The notes: generated by a model from the letters alone, not told the origin. Shown: positions 49,761 to 59,403, numbered from the stretch's first letter. The stretch: DNA of 64,000 bases from Deltaproteobacteria bacterium (GCA_016219015.1 JACRCL010000017.1:1-64000), one strand, 5' to 3'. Program-made: numbers and translations.

Positions 49761-49864
49761 TAGTGATTTGTGTTTTTCAGAGTTCTGTTAGAGGCGAGGT
49801 TTCCAATACATAAGGAAGGTGTTACGGAGTTTACGACTTATTGCTCAGCGCAAATTGAAGCATG

Positions 49865-49889
49865 AAGCAGATGGACTTTTTCAGCAGCC
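49865..49889. repeat. Family-2 partial end
   Basis: AGCAGATGGACTTTTTCAGC at 49866 followed by AGCCG is the right terminus of a second family-2 element whose left part has decayed. Together with 49638-49760 it forms a composite, ending 5 bp from the GGDEF-EAL stop codon. Confidence 0.7.
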
Positions 49890-49893
49890 GTAT

Positions 49894-51690
49894 TCAGGGA
49901 TGAAATTCGAGCTTCGGGCTCGGCCTGCCCAGCAGATAACCCTGCGCGTAGTCGAGGCCGAGCTCCTTCAGGGTGTTCAAGGTCTCAGGGTTCTCGACGA
50001 ACTCCGCTATGGTCTTTATGCCCATGCCGCGGGCGACGTCCGTGATCGCTTTTACGAACAGCCTGTCGTTCAGGTTGTTCTCTATGTTCTTTATGAAAGG
50101 CCCGGCTATCTTCACGTAGTCAACGTGCATCTCCTTCAGGTACAGGAACGACGTGAAACCTATGCCGAAATCGTCGAGGGAAACGTGGCAGCCCAGGGCC
50201 TTCAACGACCTTATGAACTTTATCGCCCTGTCGAGGTCGCTTATGGAGGCGGTCTCGGTTATCTCGAACACGAGGCGCCCCGGGTCCACGCCGGTCTCGT
50301 GTATCTTCGATTGCAGGAAGTAGAGGAACTCCCTGTCCACCAGCTCCTTGCCCGAGATATTGACGCATAAGGTCAAGGGGTTGCCGCTCCGGCCCGTCTC
50401 CGCCTGCGTGCGCATCGCCTTTTCCATGATGACCCTGGCTATGGAGCCCACGAGCCCGAACCTCTCGGCTATGTCTATGAAGGGGCCGGGCAGTATTATC
50501 CCGCCGTCCTTGTCCCTCATGCGGGCGAGCACCTCGTAGTGCCTGACACGGCCGTCCTTCATGTCCATTATCGGCTGGTACCAGGCCTCGAACCGGTCCT
50601 CCTTGAGCGCCTTGAGTATGTTCTCCTTCCATGCGAGCCTGGAGTGCATCTGCTCGATGTCGCGCTCCTCGGGCGTGTAGAAATGGAACCTGTTCCTCCC
50701 GAGTTCCTTGGCGCGGTACATGGCCGCGTCAGCCCTGGTAAGTAGCTCCGAGGCGGTATTGCCGTGCTCCGGGTACATGGAAACCCCTATGCTCGCGGTC
50801 ATGTGGCAGGGGACATCGGCCTGGTAGAAGCCCTCGAGCCCTTTCCTTATCTGCTCGGAGACCGCTACGCTTTCGACCCTGCTTATCCCGGGTATGAAGA
50901 CCGCGAACTCGTCCCCGCTCAGCCTGCAAAGAAAGGCCTCCCTGCCCGTCTCGTTGAAGTAGCGCGTGCCTATGTAGCGGAGCGTCACCTGAAGGAGCTT
51001 CGCCACCCTTCTGAGGAACTCGTCCCCCATGCCGTGGCCGTAGGCGTCGCTTATGAACTTGAACTGGTCTATGTCTATGAGGAATAGCGTCCCCGCTGCC
51101 CCGGAGTCGCCCTCTATCCGCGCCTCTATTATCCAATCGCTCAGCGTCCCTATGAACCGCGCCCTGTTCATGAGCCCCGTAAGCCCGTCATAGTGCTCGA
51201 GGTACTGAATCTTCTCGGTGCTGGTCTTCTTCTCGGTTACGTCCTCGTAGATGGAAAGGAAGTGGGTCACGCGGCCGCCCTCGTCCTTTATGGGGGATAT
51301 CACGCCCTTGCACCAGAAATATTCCCCGTCTTTTTTCCTGTTCTTCAGCACCCCCTGCCAGTCGTCTTTTGAGGGGACGTCCTTCCACAAAAGCTCGTGG
51401 TCAGGGTATACGGCGTCATCCGGGATGAACATCCACGGGGTCTGCCCTATGGCCTCCTTGCCGGAGTAGCCCGTAGCCTGCTCGAACATCGGGTTCACGT
51501 ATTCAATGACCCCGTTGGCGTCCGTTATAAAGACGATATTCGCCGATTTCTCAATCGCCATCGAGAGCTTCTTAATCTCGAATTCAAGGCGCTTGCGCTC
51601 GGCGGACTCTTCTTTTAAAAGGTCCTGCGCCTCCCTAAGCTCGCGGATGCGCTCTTCCAGCAGGTCCTCTGTCGTCTTGATCGCCGTCAT
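49894..51690 (-). CDS. PAS-GGDEF-EAL c-di-GMP signalling protein
   Basis: A 598-residue soluble protein: N-terminal coiled coil (about 1-45), PAS/PAC domain (IEKSANIVFITDANGVIEYV, FLSIYEDVTEKK), a GGDEF diguanylate cyclase domain with active-site LSGDEFAVF, and an EAL phosphodiesterase domain. The EAL signature itself reads EVLAR, while downstream motifs are good (LCVNISGKELVD, FEITETASISDLD, LDDFGIGFTSFLYL with DDFG, KIAGPFIKNI, AEFVEN). Both activities are therefore plausible, with the EVL variant known from active enzymes. The PAS domain suggests redox or ligand control. Monocistronic; a PilZ protein at 22107 is a possible effector. Confidence 0.93.
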   Translation of the reverse strand: MTAIKTTEDLLEERIRELREAQDLLKEESAERKRLEFEIKKLSMAIEKSANIVFITDANGVIEYVNPMFEQATGYSGKEAIGQTPWMFIPDDAVYPDHELLWKDVPSKDDWQGVLKNRKKDGEYFWCKGVISPIKDEGGRVTHFLSIYEDVTEKKTSTEKIQYLEHYDGLTGLMNRARFIGTLSDWIIEARIEGDSGAAGTLFLIDIDQFKFISDAYGHGMGDEFLRRVAKLLQVTLRYIGTRYFNETGREAFLCRLSGDEFAVFIPGISRVESVAVSEQIRKGLEGFYQADVPCHMTASIGVSMYPEHGNTASELLTRADAAMYRAKELGRNRFHFYTPEERDIEQMHSRLAWKENILKALKEDRFEAWYQPIMDMKDGRVRHYEVLARMRDKDGGIILPGPFIDIAERFGLVGSIARVIMEKAMRTQAETGRSGNPLTLCVNISGKELVDREFLYFLQSKIHETGVDPGRLVFEITETASISDLDRAIKFIRSLKALGCHVSLDDFGIGFTSFLYLKEMHVDYVKIAGPFIKNIENNLNDRLFVKAITDVARGMGIKTIAEFVENPETLNTLKELGLDYAQGYLLGRPSPKLEFHP

Positions 51691-52029
51691 AAGTATCCGG
51701 GGAGAAAAGATTTTTTTTAATAACTTACATTTTTCAGATTTATTGAAAGGTATTATTTGCTTCTCACATACCTACTTCGTCGGAAATCAATCGTAACTTT
51801 AATAATTTAAATCAAATGGCTTGCAGGGCGCCTGTTTTTTATGCAGGGACTTGAAAGTGCAACGCCGCCGTGTCACGCCGGGGGGCTGAGAGGGGGCCAT
51901 TTGACTTACGCCGAAGCGAATGTAGAATTTGTATATACCGGGTTTCCTGACCGCTCTTTCCGAAAAAAAACCTGGAAATCACGCGAAAACCCGGACCTCC
52001 GTTCCGGCGGCATCCAGCAAGGTATCGAG
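51691..52029. other. Gene-free interval before treZ
   Basis: About 340 bp between divergent GGDEF-EAL and treZ genes. The first 130 bp are A/T-rich and should hold both promoters, but no pair of hexamers stands out. The plus-strand frame of treZ is open back to 51841; that part shows no TreZ-like sequence and I regard it as leader. Confidence 0.5.
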
Positions 52030-53847
52030 ATGAGGATAGGCCCGAATTACCTCGGCGACGGCATATGCGAGTTCACTGTCTGGGGGCCTCTTGTGAAAAG
52101 GATGAAGGTCCGCATAAAGGCCCCCGGCATGCAAAGGGACCTGCCCATGGAGATGGACGGGAGGGGCTACTGGAGGGTCTCTGTCCGGGGGCTTCCGCCC
52201 GGAACGCCCTATGTGCTCTGCCTCGATGGCAGAGAGCGCCCGGACCCGTCCTCCCACTCCCAGCCGGACGGCATAGAGTCTCCTTCCCGGATAACCGACC
52301 ATTCTTTCGGATGGGACGACCCCGGCTGGAAGGGGATAAAGCCTTCGGGGATGGTAATCTACGAGGTGCACACGGGCGCGTTCACCCCAGAAGGCACCTT
52401 CGAGGCAATTATCCCGAGGCTTGAGGCCATTAAAGACCTTGGGGTCAACGCCATAGAGCTGATGCCCGTGGCGCAGTTCCCCGGTGAAAGGAACTGGGGC
52501 TACGACGGGGTATTCCCCTTCGCCCCGCAGAACACTTACGGCGGCCCCGCGGGGCTTAAGAGGCTCGTCAACGCGTGCCACGGGCAGGGGATCTCCGTGA
52601 TACTCGACGTCGTCTACAACCACCTCGGCCCGCTGGGCAATTACCTCTCCGAGTTCGGGCCATACTTCACGGACAGGTACAAGACGCCCTGGGGCATGGC
52701 TGTGAACTTCGACGGCCCGTACAGCGACGAGGTCAGGAACTTCTTCATCGAGAACGCGCTCCACTGGTACAAAAACTACCACATCGACGGGCTCCGGCTC
52801 GACGCCATACACGCGATATACGACTTCAGCGCCAAACCTTTCCTCGCGCTATTGAAGGAGCGGGCCGAGGAGTTCTCCAGGGAGGAGGGGAGATTCTTTT
52901 ACCTGATGGCGGAAAGCGACCTGAACGACCCGCGCGCCATAGCGGACAGAGAGTCCCACGGGCTCGGGCTTGACGCGCTCTGGTGCGACGACTTCCATCA
53001 TTCCGTGCACGCGCTCCTTACCGGCGAGCGGGACGGGTATTACGTCGACTTCGGCGCGCCCGGACAGATGGCGCAGGCGTTGAAGGGAGGGTACGTCTAC
53101 ACGGGGCAGTATTCCGTATACCGGAAAAGGAGCTTCGGGGCGAAGCCTGCCGGCGCGGCAAGCCGCTTCATAGTGTTTTCGCAGAACCACGACCAGACGG
53201 GCAACCGGATGCTCGGGGAAAGGCTCTCTTCGCTCGTCACCTTCGAGGCGCTGAAGCTCGCGGCGGGCCTTGTGATGCTGTCTCCGCATGTACCGCTCAT
53301 TTTCATGGGCGAGGAGTACGCGGAAGTCTCCCCGTTCCTTTACTTCATGGACTTCCCCGACAGGGTCTTGTCCGAATCGATAAAAAACGGCCGCAAGGAA
53401 GAGTTCAGGGAATTTTCATGGAAGGGAGAGCCGCCCGACCCGCAGAGCCCGGATACGCTCCTTAAATCCAAAATAAACTGGGATAGAAGGTCTGAAGGGA
53501 TAAACAGGGCCATGCTCGGTTTCTATAAAAGGCTCATCAGCATGAGAAAGACCCTGCCCGCGCTCACGGCCTTGAATAAGCGCATCGAGGTATCGGTCGC
53601 GGACGGGGATATCCTGTTCCTTAGGAGATGGGGGGGCGGCGGCGAGGTCTTCGCGGCCTTCAACTGCGGCAAAGAAGACGGGGAGGCCTGCTTGCCCGAG
53701 GGCGTCTGGGAAAAAGCACTCGACTCATCCGACGGGGAATGGGCCGGGCCGGGGCCTTTGGCCGCACCCGCCCTGAACGGCCCCGGCCCCGTGAAATTGA
53801 GGGCCTTAAGCCTCGCGGTCTACGTAAAGGGTGCCTCTAAAAATTAG
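52030..53847 (+). CDS. treZ: Malto-oligosyltrehalose trehalohydrolase
   Basis: GH13 enzyme that releases trehalose from the reducing end of maltooligosyl-trehalose made by TreY. The start MRIGPNYLGDGICEFTVWGP matches the family N-terminus, so I place it at 52030. A beta-sandwich domain (about 1-100) is followed by the catalytic barrel with region I DVVYNHLGP, region II GLRLDAIHAI (nucleophile Asp), region III AESDLND (acid Glu) and region IV SQNHDQTGNR. Its last residues (GASKN) and stop codon are supplied by the left end of family-1 repeat G, replacing a few native C-terminal residues. First gene of the treZ-GH57-treY cluster. Confidence 0.95.
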   Translation: MRIGPNYLGDGICEFTVWGPLVKRMKVRIKAPGMQRDLPMEMDGRGYWRVSVRGLPPGTPYVLCLDGRERPDPSSHSQPDGIESPSRITDHSFGWDDPGWKGIKPSGMVIYEVHTGAFTPEGTFEAIIPRLEAIKDLGVNAIELMPVAQFPGERNWGYDGVFPFAPQNTYGGPAGLKRLVNACHGQGISVILDVVYNHLGPLGNYLSEFGPYFTDRYKTPWGMAVNFDGPYSDEVRNFFIENALHWYKNYHIDGLRLDAIHAIYDFSAKPFLALLKERAEEFSREEGRFFYLMAESDLNDPRAIADRESHGLGLDALWCDDFHHSVHALLTGERDGYYVDFGAPGQMAQALKGGYVYTGQYSVYRKRSFGAKPAGAASRFIVFSQNHDQTGNRMLGERLSSLVTFEALKLAAGLVMLSPHVPLIFMGEEYAEVSPFLYFMDFPDRVLSESIKNGRKEEFREFSWKGEPPDPQSPDTLLKSKINWDRRSEGINRAMLGFYKRLISMRKTLPALTALNKRIEVSVADGDILFLRRWGGGGEVFAAFNCGKEDGEACLPEGVWEKALDSSDGEWAGPGPLAAPALNGPGPVKLRALSLAVYVKGASKN

Positions 53848-53974
53848 GAATTTTTTCTGAGGTCAAGGAAGGACGGAAATAAAAAGCGGAGCATATATGC
53901 GTTAATATGTGAGCATTTTTATTTTCGACCTGACGCAGAGATCAGGAAAAAGAACAATTTTTAGAGGCAGCCTT
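53829..53974. repeat. Family-1 palindromic element, copy G
   Basis: About 146 bp, ends GGGTGCCTCTAAAAATTAGG and AATTTTTAGAGGCAGCCTT. Its left end encodes the treZ stop codon; its right end lies immediately before the AAAGGAG ribosome-binding site of the GH57 gene. A hairpin of this size in the mRNA could modulate expression between the two genes. Confidence 0.92.
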
Positions 53975-53987
53975 AAAGGAGAGATGA

Positions 53988-56438
53988 ATGGAAAGGTACA
54001 TCTGCATCCACGGCCATTTCTACCAGCCGCCGAGGGAGAACCCCTGGCTTGAGAGGATAGAGCTTCAGGACTCCGCCTACCCTTATCACGACTGGAACGA
54101 GAGGATCACGGCAGAGTGCTACGGCCCCAACGGCGCGGCTCGGATACTCGGCCCCGATTCGAAGATAATAGACATAATAAACAACTACTCGAAGATGAGC
54201 TTCAACTTCGGGCCGACGCTGCTCTACAGCATGGCGGCCGACAAGCCCGGCGTATACAGGTCGATACTGGAGGCCGACAGGCTCAGCATGGAGAACTTCT
54301 CGGGCCACGGCTCGGCCATGGCGCAGGTCTACAACCACATGATAATGCCCCTTGCCCACAGGAGGGACAAGTACACACAGGTACTCTGGGGCATAAAGGA
54401 CTTCCAGGCCAGGTTCAACAGGTACCCTGAGGGCATGTGGCTCCCCGAGACGGCCGTGGACACGGAATCTCTGGAGACCCTTGCGGGGCTCGGGATAAAG
54501 TTCACTGTGCTCGCGCCGAGGCAGGCGAAGAGGATAAGGAAGGACTCGAAGGGGAGCAAGTGGAAGGACCTCGCGGGTGAAAAAATCGACCCCACCATGC
54601 CCTATACATGCCGCCTGCCTTCCGGGAAGACGATCGCGATATTTTTCTATGACGGTGGGATAGCGCATGAACTCGCCTTCGGGGGGCTCCTCGCGAACGG
54701 GGAGTCGTTCGCCGAAAGGCTCGGCGCGGCGTTCCCCCAGCCCCAGCCGCAGTCCCAATCCCCATCCCCATCTGATGACCGTCCCTGCCTCGTCCACGTG
54801 GCCACCGACGGGGAGTCCTACGGCCACCATTTCAGGCACGGGGACATGGCGCTTTCCTACTGCCTTTACTCCATCGAATCCCGGAATATCGCGAGGCTTA
54901 CCAATTACTCCGAATACCTCTCCAAGCACCCGCCCGACCATGTTGTGGAGATACACGAGAACTCCTCCTGGAGCTGCGCGCACGGCGTGGAGCGCTGGAA
55001 GAGCGACTGCGGCTGCAACACCGGGAGGCCCGGCTGGAATCAGGCGTGGAGGGCGCCGCTCCGCGAGGCCTTCGACTGGCTGAGAGACCGGCTCGCCCCG
55101 TTGTTCGAGGGCGAGGGGTCGAAGTACCTGAGGGACCCCTGGGCCGCGCGGAACGACTACATAGACGTAATAAACGACAGGGGCGTGGAGAACGTCGAGG
55201 GGTTCCTGAGACGCCACGCGTCGAGGGAGCTTGCGAGGGAAGAGAAGGTGCGGGTCCTGAAGCTCCTCGGGATACAGAGGAACGCCCAGCTCATGTACAC
55301 GAGCTGCGGGTGGTTCTTCGACGAGGTCTCCGGCATAGAGACCGTGCAGGTGATGATGTACGCGGCCAGGGCCATGCAGCTCGCCTCCGAGGCCGCGGGG
55401 GCGGACCTCGAGCCGGAGTTCCTGTCGATGATCGAGAAGGCCCCGAGCAACGTCCACGGCAACGCCAGGCGGGCATACGAGATGTTCGTAAGCCCGGCGA
55501 AGGTAGACCTGCTGAGGGTCGGGGCGCATTACGCGCTTTCTTCCCTGTTCCAGGAGTACGATAAAAAGACCGGGATATTCTGCTTCGACGCGGAGAGCGC
55601 GGAGTACGAGAAGGCCGAGGCCGGGAAATTGAAGCTCGCCGTGGGGCTTGCGAAGATAAGCTCTCGGATAACGTGGGAGGAGGCATCCATCTGCTTCGCG
55701 GTGCTCCACCTCGGGGAGCAGAACTTAACCGGCGGGGTCAGTTTTTTCAAAGGCCCGGATATCTACGGGGAGATGAAGCAGGACCTCAAATCCGCGTTCG
55801 AGAAGAGCGACCTGACCGGCCTCATAAGGCAGATCGACGGACGATTCGGCCCGGACACGTATACGCCCTGGCACCTTTTCAGGGACGAGCAGAGGAAGGT
55901 CGTGGACCAGATACTGCGGCTCACGTACCAGGAGATAGAGTCGTTATACCGGCAGGTATTCGAGGAGAACTACAACATCATGGGTTTTATAAGGAGGCTT
56001 AACATGCCTCTGCCCAGGCCCCTTTCCGTGTCCGCCGAGTATGTCATAAATAACGACCTCAAGAAGACCTTCAACGGGGAGATAGACTTTGAGAAGCTCT
56101 CGGCCCTGATTAAAAAAGCGCAGGAGCTCTCCGCCTCAATTGACTCCGAGACGATAGGGTACGTGGCGGGCGAGTGGGTCAACTCCACGGTAAAGGGCCT
56201 CGAAGGCAGGCCCGAGGACCTGATTCTACTGGAAAAGATCAGGGACGTACTAAAGCTCCTTAGCCCGCTCCCCCTAAAGATGAACCTCTGGGAGGCGCAG
56301 AACGTCTACTTCTCGATAGGCAGGTCCCTCTACAACAGGCTGAACGAAAAGGCGAAGGCCGGCGACGAATGGGCCGGAAGATGGGCGGCGGCCTTCAGGG
56401 AGATCGGCGGCTTCGTGGCAGTGAAGGTCGAGCAATGA
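53988..56438 (+). CDS. Glycoside hydrolase family 57 protein with DUF3536
   Basis: An 816-residue GH57-type alpha-glucan enzyme. It opens with the GH57 substrate motif ICIHGHFYQPPRENPW, has GMWLPETAVDTESLETLAG (catalytic Glu), HVATDGESYGHHFRHGDMAL (catalytic-loop Asp and His), and a long C-terminal DUF3536 region. Related proteins are annotated as alpha-amylase/alpha-mannosidase; the exact activity is untested. Between treZ and treY it probably trims or debranches glycogen-like glucan to feed trehalose synthesis, a role taken by TreX (GH13) in other bacteria. AAAGGAG 8 nt before the ATG. Its stop overlaps treY (ATGA). Confidence 0.88.
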   Translation: MERYICIHGHFYQPPRENPWLERIELQDSAYPYHDWNERITAECYGPNGAARILGPDSKIIDIINNYSKMSFNFGPTLLYSMAADKPGVYRSILEADRLSMENFSGHGSAMAQVYNHMIMPLAHRRDKYTQVLWGIKDFQARFNRYPEGMWLPETAVDTESLETLAGLGIKFTVLAPRQAKRIRKDSKGSKWKDLAGEKIDPTMPYTCRLPSGKTIAIFFYDGGIAHELAFGGLLANGESFAERLGAAFPQPQPQSQSPSPSDDRPCLVHVATDGESYGHHFRHGDMALSYCLYSIESRNIARLTNYSEYLSKHPPDHVVEIHENSSWSCAHGVERWKSDCGCNTGRPGWNQAWRAPLREAFDWLRDRLAPLFEGEGSKYLRDPWAARNDYIDVINDRGVENVEGFLRRHASRELAREEKVRVLKLLGIQRNAQLMYTSCGWFFDEVSGIETVQVMMYAARAMQLASEAAGADLEPEFLSMIEKAPSNVHGNARRAYEMFVSPAKVDLLRVGAHYALSSLFQEYDKKTGIFCFDAESAEYEKAEAGKLKLAVGLAKISSRITWEEASICFAVLHLGEQNLTGGVSFFKGPDIYGEMKQDLKSAFEKSDLTGLIRQIDGRFGPDTYTPWHLFRDEQRKVVDQILRLTYQEIESLYRQVFEENYNIMGFIRRLNMPLPRPLSVSAEYVINNDLKKTFNGEIDFEKLSALIKKAQELSASIDSETIGYVAGEWVNSTVKGLEGRPEDLILLEKIRDVLKLLSPLPLKMNLWEAQNVYFSIGRSLYNRLNEKAKAGDEWAGRWAAAFREIGGFVAVKVEQ

Positions 56439-59209
56439 GGGTCCCCTGCTCCACATACAGGCTGCAGCTTAACTCTTCCTTCGGCTTCAAGGCCGCGCTC
56501 GATATCCTCGATTACCTCGGCTCCCTCGGCATAACGGAGGTCTACGCCTCGCCGATACTGAAGGCGCGGAAGGGCACCCTCCACGGCTACGATACCGTTG
56601 ACCACGATTCCCTCAATCCAGAAATAGGTACGGAGGACGAGTTCCAGGAGCTTATGGCCGGGCTCAAGCGGCGCAGGATGGGCCTGCTCCTTGACATAGT
56701 ATCCAACCACATGGCCTATGACGGCGCCAACAGGATGCTGACGGACGTCTTCGAGAAAGGCCGGTCCTCCAGGTACGCGGGCTTTTTCGATATCGAGTGG
56801 GACCACCGCTACGAGGGCATAAAGGGAAGGGTGCTGGCCCCTTTCCTGGGGAGGATATACGGCGAGGCGCTCGAGGCGGGCGAGATAAGGCTCGCATACG
56901 GCCCTTCCGGCCTTTCGGCCAATTATTACGGGTTTTCCTTCCCCTTAAGGATTGAGTCCTACGCGGACTTTTTCACCAGCGACATAAAGAGGCTCAAGAA
57001 AAAGACCGGCAGGGACCACCCTGATTTCATAAAGTTCCTCGGGAGCCTCTACGTCCTGAAAAACCTCCCATCCGAGGGAGACCCGGATGAGTTCCAGGAC
57101 CAGATAACCTTCCTAAAGAGGATGCTCTGGGAGCTCTATACCAAAAACCCCGACATAAGGGAGTTCATAGACGGGAACCTCGCCTCCTTTAACGGCAGGC
57201 CCGGAGAGCCCGAGAGCTTCAACCTCCTCGACAGGATATTGTCCGGGCAGTCCTTCAAGTTCTCTTTCTGGAAGGTCGCGGCGGAGGAGATAAACTACAG
57301 GAGGTTCTTCAACATCAACGAGCTGATAACGCTCAGGATGGAAGACGAGGACGTCTTCAAGGGGACGCATTCGCTCGTATTAAGGATAATAAAAGACTAT
57401 GACGCCGGCGTGAGGGTAGACCACATAGACGGCCTTTACGACCCCCTTAAATACCTGAAGAGACTTAAGGAGAAAGCCGGGGACGTCTACATGGCGGTAG
57501 AGAAGATACTCGCGAGGGATGAGGAGCTGCCGGAGGCGTGGCCCGTGGAAGGCACCACGGGCTACGATTTCCTGAACGCCCTTAACGGGGTCTTCTGCGA
57601 CTACAGGAACGAGGCGCGGTTCACCCGCGTCTATACCGCGTTCAGCGGGGTCAAGACCCTTTTCAGCGACCTCTTCTACCAGAAGAAAAAGCTCATAACC
57701 GAGATGGACATGACCGGGGATACGAGGAACCTCGCCTGGCTCCTCAAGGTCACCCTGAGCAAGGACAGGTTCGGGAGCGACATAACCCTGCTGGGCCTCA
57801 GGCGGGCGATAACCGAGGTCATGGCGAACCTCCGCGTCTACAGGACATACATAAGCCCCGAGTCTTTCACGGACGCGGACAGGGCCTGCGTAAAAGACGC
57901 CGTGGAAAAGGCCGTAAAGAGGACGCCCGCGCTCTTGAACGAGCTTAACTTCATCGGCAGGGTCCTCACTCTCGAGTTCAGGGACTACTTCACCGGGGAG
58001 CAGAAGAAGGAGTGGCTCGGGTTCGTGATGAGGTTCCAGCAGTTCACGGGCCCGCTCATGGCAAAGGGGTGCGAGGACACCCTGCTGTACGTCTACAACA
58101 GGTTGCTATCGCTTAACGAGGTCGGCGGTGACGCTGGCAGGTTCGGCCACTCGGCCCAATACTTCCATTCGTTCAACAAGAACAGGGCTGAAAAAAAGCC
58201 GCACTCCATGAACGCCACGTCTACGCACGATACCAAACGGGGCGAGGACGCGAGGGCGCGGATAAACGTCCTTTCGGAGATGCCTTCCGAGTGGGCGGAG
58301 AGGATAAAAAGGTGGAACTCGCTCAATAAATTCTGGAAGAGGCCGGTCAACGGCAGGCTCGCGCCGGATAAGAACGACGAATATTTCCTTTATCAGTCGC
58401 TCATAGGCTCATACCCCTTCCACGGGGAGGAGGACGGCGGGTTCCACGAGAGGCTTAAACAGTACATCATAAAGGCCGTGAGGGAGGCGAAGATACACAC
58501 CGCGTGGCTCAAGCCCGACATCGCCTACGAGGAGGCGTTCATCTCCTTCATGGAAGGGATGTTCGATGAAGGGCATGGTTTTCTTGCGGACTTCCTGTTG
58601 TTCCAGAGGAAGGTCGCGTGGTACGGGATACTTAACTCTTTATCCCAGACCCTCGTCAAGATCACCTCACCCGGCTTTCCGGACTTCTATCAGGGCACGG
58701 AGCTGTGGGATTTGAGCTTCGTAGACCCGGACAACCGCCGTCCGGTCGATTTCGTCAAAAGGAAAGAGATGCTCGAAGGCATGAAGGACTCCGCGGCAGG
58801 GGAGCTTATCCCGGCCCTCCTCGCCTCCCCCTTTGACGGGAGGGTAAAGCTCTTCCTCATCCATTCGGCGCTGAAGGCGCGCAGCAATATCTCGGACCTC
58901 TTCTACAGGGGCTCCTATCTGCCGCTCGAGGTGAAAGGGGCCCTCTCCAGGCATATCCTCGCCTTCGCCAGGGAAGGCAAGCAGGCCGGGGCCATAACCA
59001 TAGCCCCGCGCCTGCTCGCGTCAGTAATAAAGGAGGGCGAGTACCCCTTCGGCGAAGAGGTCTGGAAAGATACCGAGGTGCTTCTCCCGCAGGGCCTTTC
59101 AAGCCTCATGTGGAAGAACGTATTTACGGGGCAGACTTTGAGGGGCAAGGCCCTGCCCGCGGGATGGGCGTTGAGCGGCTTCCCCGTGGCACTTCTCGTA
59201 AGCGCGTAG
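56435..59209 (+). CDS. treY: Malto-oligosyltrehalose synthase
   Basis: GH13 isomerase that turns the reducing-end alpha-1,4 bond of a maltodextrin into the alpha,alpha-1,1 bond of trehalose. The 924-residue protein begins MRVPCSTYRLQLNSSFGFK and has YASPILKARKGTLHGYDTVD, region I LDIVSNHMAY, region II GVRVDHIDGLYDP (nucleophile Asp), region III AVEKILARDEELPEAWPVEG-type loop, and TGYDFLNALNGV. The long insertions and C-terminal domain (GTELWDLSFVDPDNRRPVDF) are typical. The ATG at 56435 overlaps the GH57 stop by 4 bp, showing translational coupling. With TreZ it completes the glycogen-to-trehalose pathway. Confidence 0.96.
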   Translation: MRVPCSTYRLQLNSSFGFKAALDILDYLGSLGITEVYASPILKARKGTLHGYDTVDHDSLNPEIGTEDEFQELMAGLKRRRMGLLLDIVSNHMAYDGANRMLTDVFEKGRSSRYAGFFDIEWDHRYEGIKGRVLAPFLGRIYGEALEAGEIRLAYGPSGLSANYYGFSFPLRIESYADFFTSDIKRLKKKTGRDHPDFIKFLGSLYVLKNLPSEGDPDEFQDQITFLKRMLWELYTKNPDIREFIDGNLASFNGRPGEPESFNLLDRILSGQSFKFSFWKVAAEEINYRRFFNINELITLRMEDEDVFKGTHSLVLRIIKDYDAGVRVDHIDGLYDPLKYLKRLKEKAGDVYMAVEKILARDEELPEAWPVEGTTGYDFLNALNGVFCDYRNEARFTRVYTAFSGVKTLFSDLFYQKKKLITEMDMTGDTRNLAWLLKVTLSKDRFGSDITLLGLRRAITEVMANLRVYRTYISPESFTDADRACVKDAVEKAVKRTPALLNELNFIGRVLTLEFRDYFTGEQKKEWLGFVMRFQQFTGPLMAKGCEDTLLYVYNRLLSLNEVGGDAGRFGHSAQYFHSFNKNRAEKKPHSMNATSTHDTKRGEDARARINVLSEMPSEWAERIKRWNSLNKFWKRPVNGRLAPDKNDEYFLYQSLIGSYPFHGEEDGGFHERLKQYIIKAVREAKIHTAWLKPDIAYEEAFISFMEGMFDEGHGFLADFLLFQRKVAWYGILNSLSQTLVKITSPGFPDFYQGTELWDLSFVDPDNRRPVDFVKRKEMLEGMKDSAAGELIPALLASPFDGRVKLFLIHSALKARSNISDLFYRGSYLPLEVKGALSRHILAFAREGKQAGAITIAPRLLASVIKEGEYPFGEEVWKDTEVLLPQGLSSLMWKNVFTGQTLRGKALPAGWALSGFPVALLVSA

Positions 59210-59227
59210 GCCCCCGGCGGAAGCGTT

Positions 59228-59399
59228 AGGGAAGCTCTGATTAATTATCCTTCTGTCATTCTGAGGGAGCATAGCGACCGAAGAATCTCGTAACTTGCTG
59301 ATTTGTAAACTACGAGATTCTTCCCCTTCGCTTTGCTCAGGGCTTCGGCTCACACGCTCAGAATGACATGCAGTTGCGAATTAAGCCGGAGGTTCCTTA
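59228..59399. repeat. Composite palindrome with internal family-3 repeat, copy 4
   Basis: Outer arms GGGAAGCTCTGATTAATT and GAATTAAGCCGGAGGTTCC enclose a family-3 element (GTCATTCTGAGGGAGC at 59255, CGCTCAGAATGAC ending at 59367) with paired GAATCTCGTA and TACGAGATTC inside. It lies 19 bp after the treY stop codon. A close relative is at 61573. Confidence 0.85.
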
Positions 59400-59403
59400 A
59401 ATA

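Noticed and set aside
51841-52029. N-terminal extension of treZ by 63 codons
   Set aside because: No TreZ-like sequence in it; family homology begins at MRIGPNYLGD (52030).
53973-55709. 578-codon open frame on the minus strand opposite the GH57 gene
   Set aside because: Same shadow effect; the plus strand has GH57 signature motifs and a ribosome-binding site.
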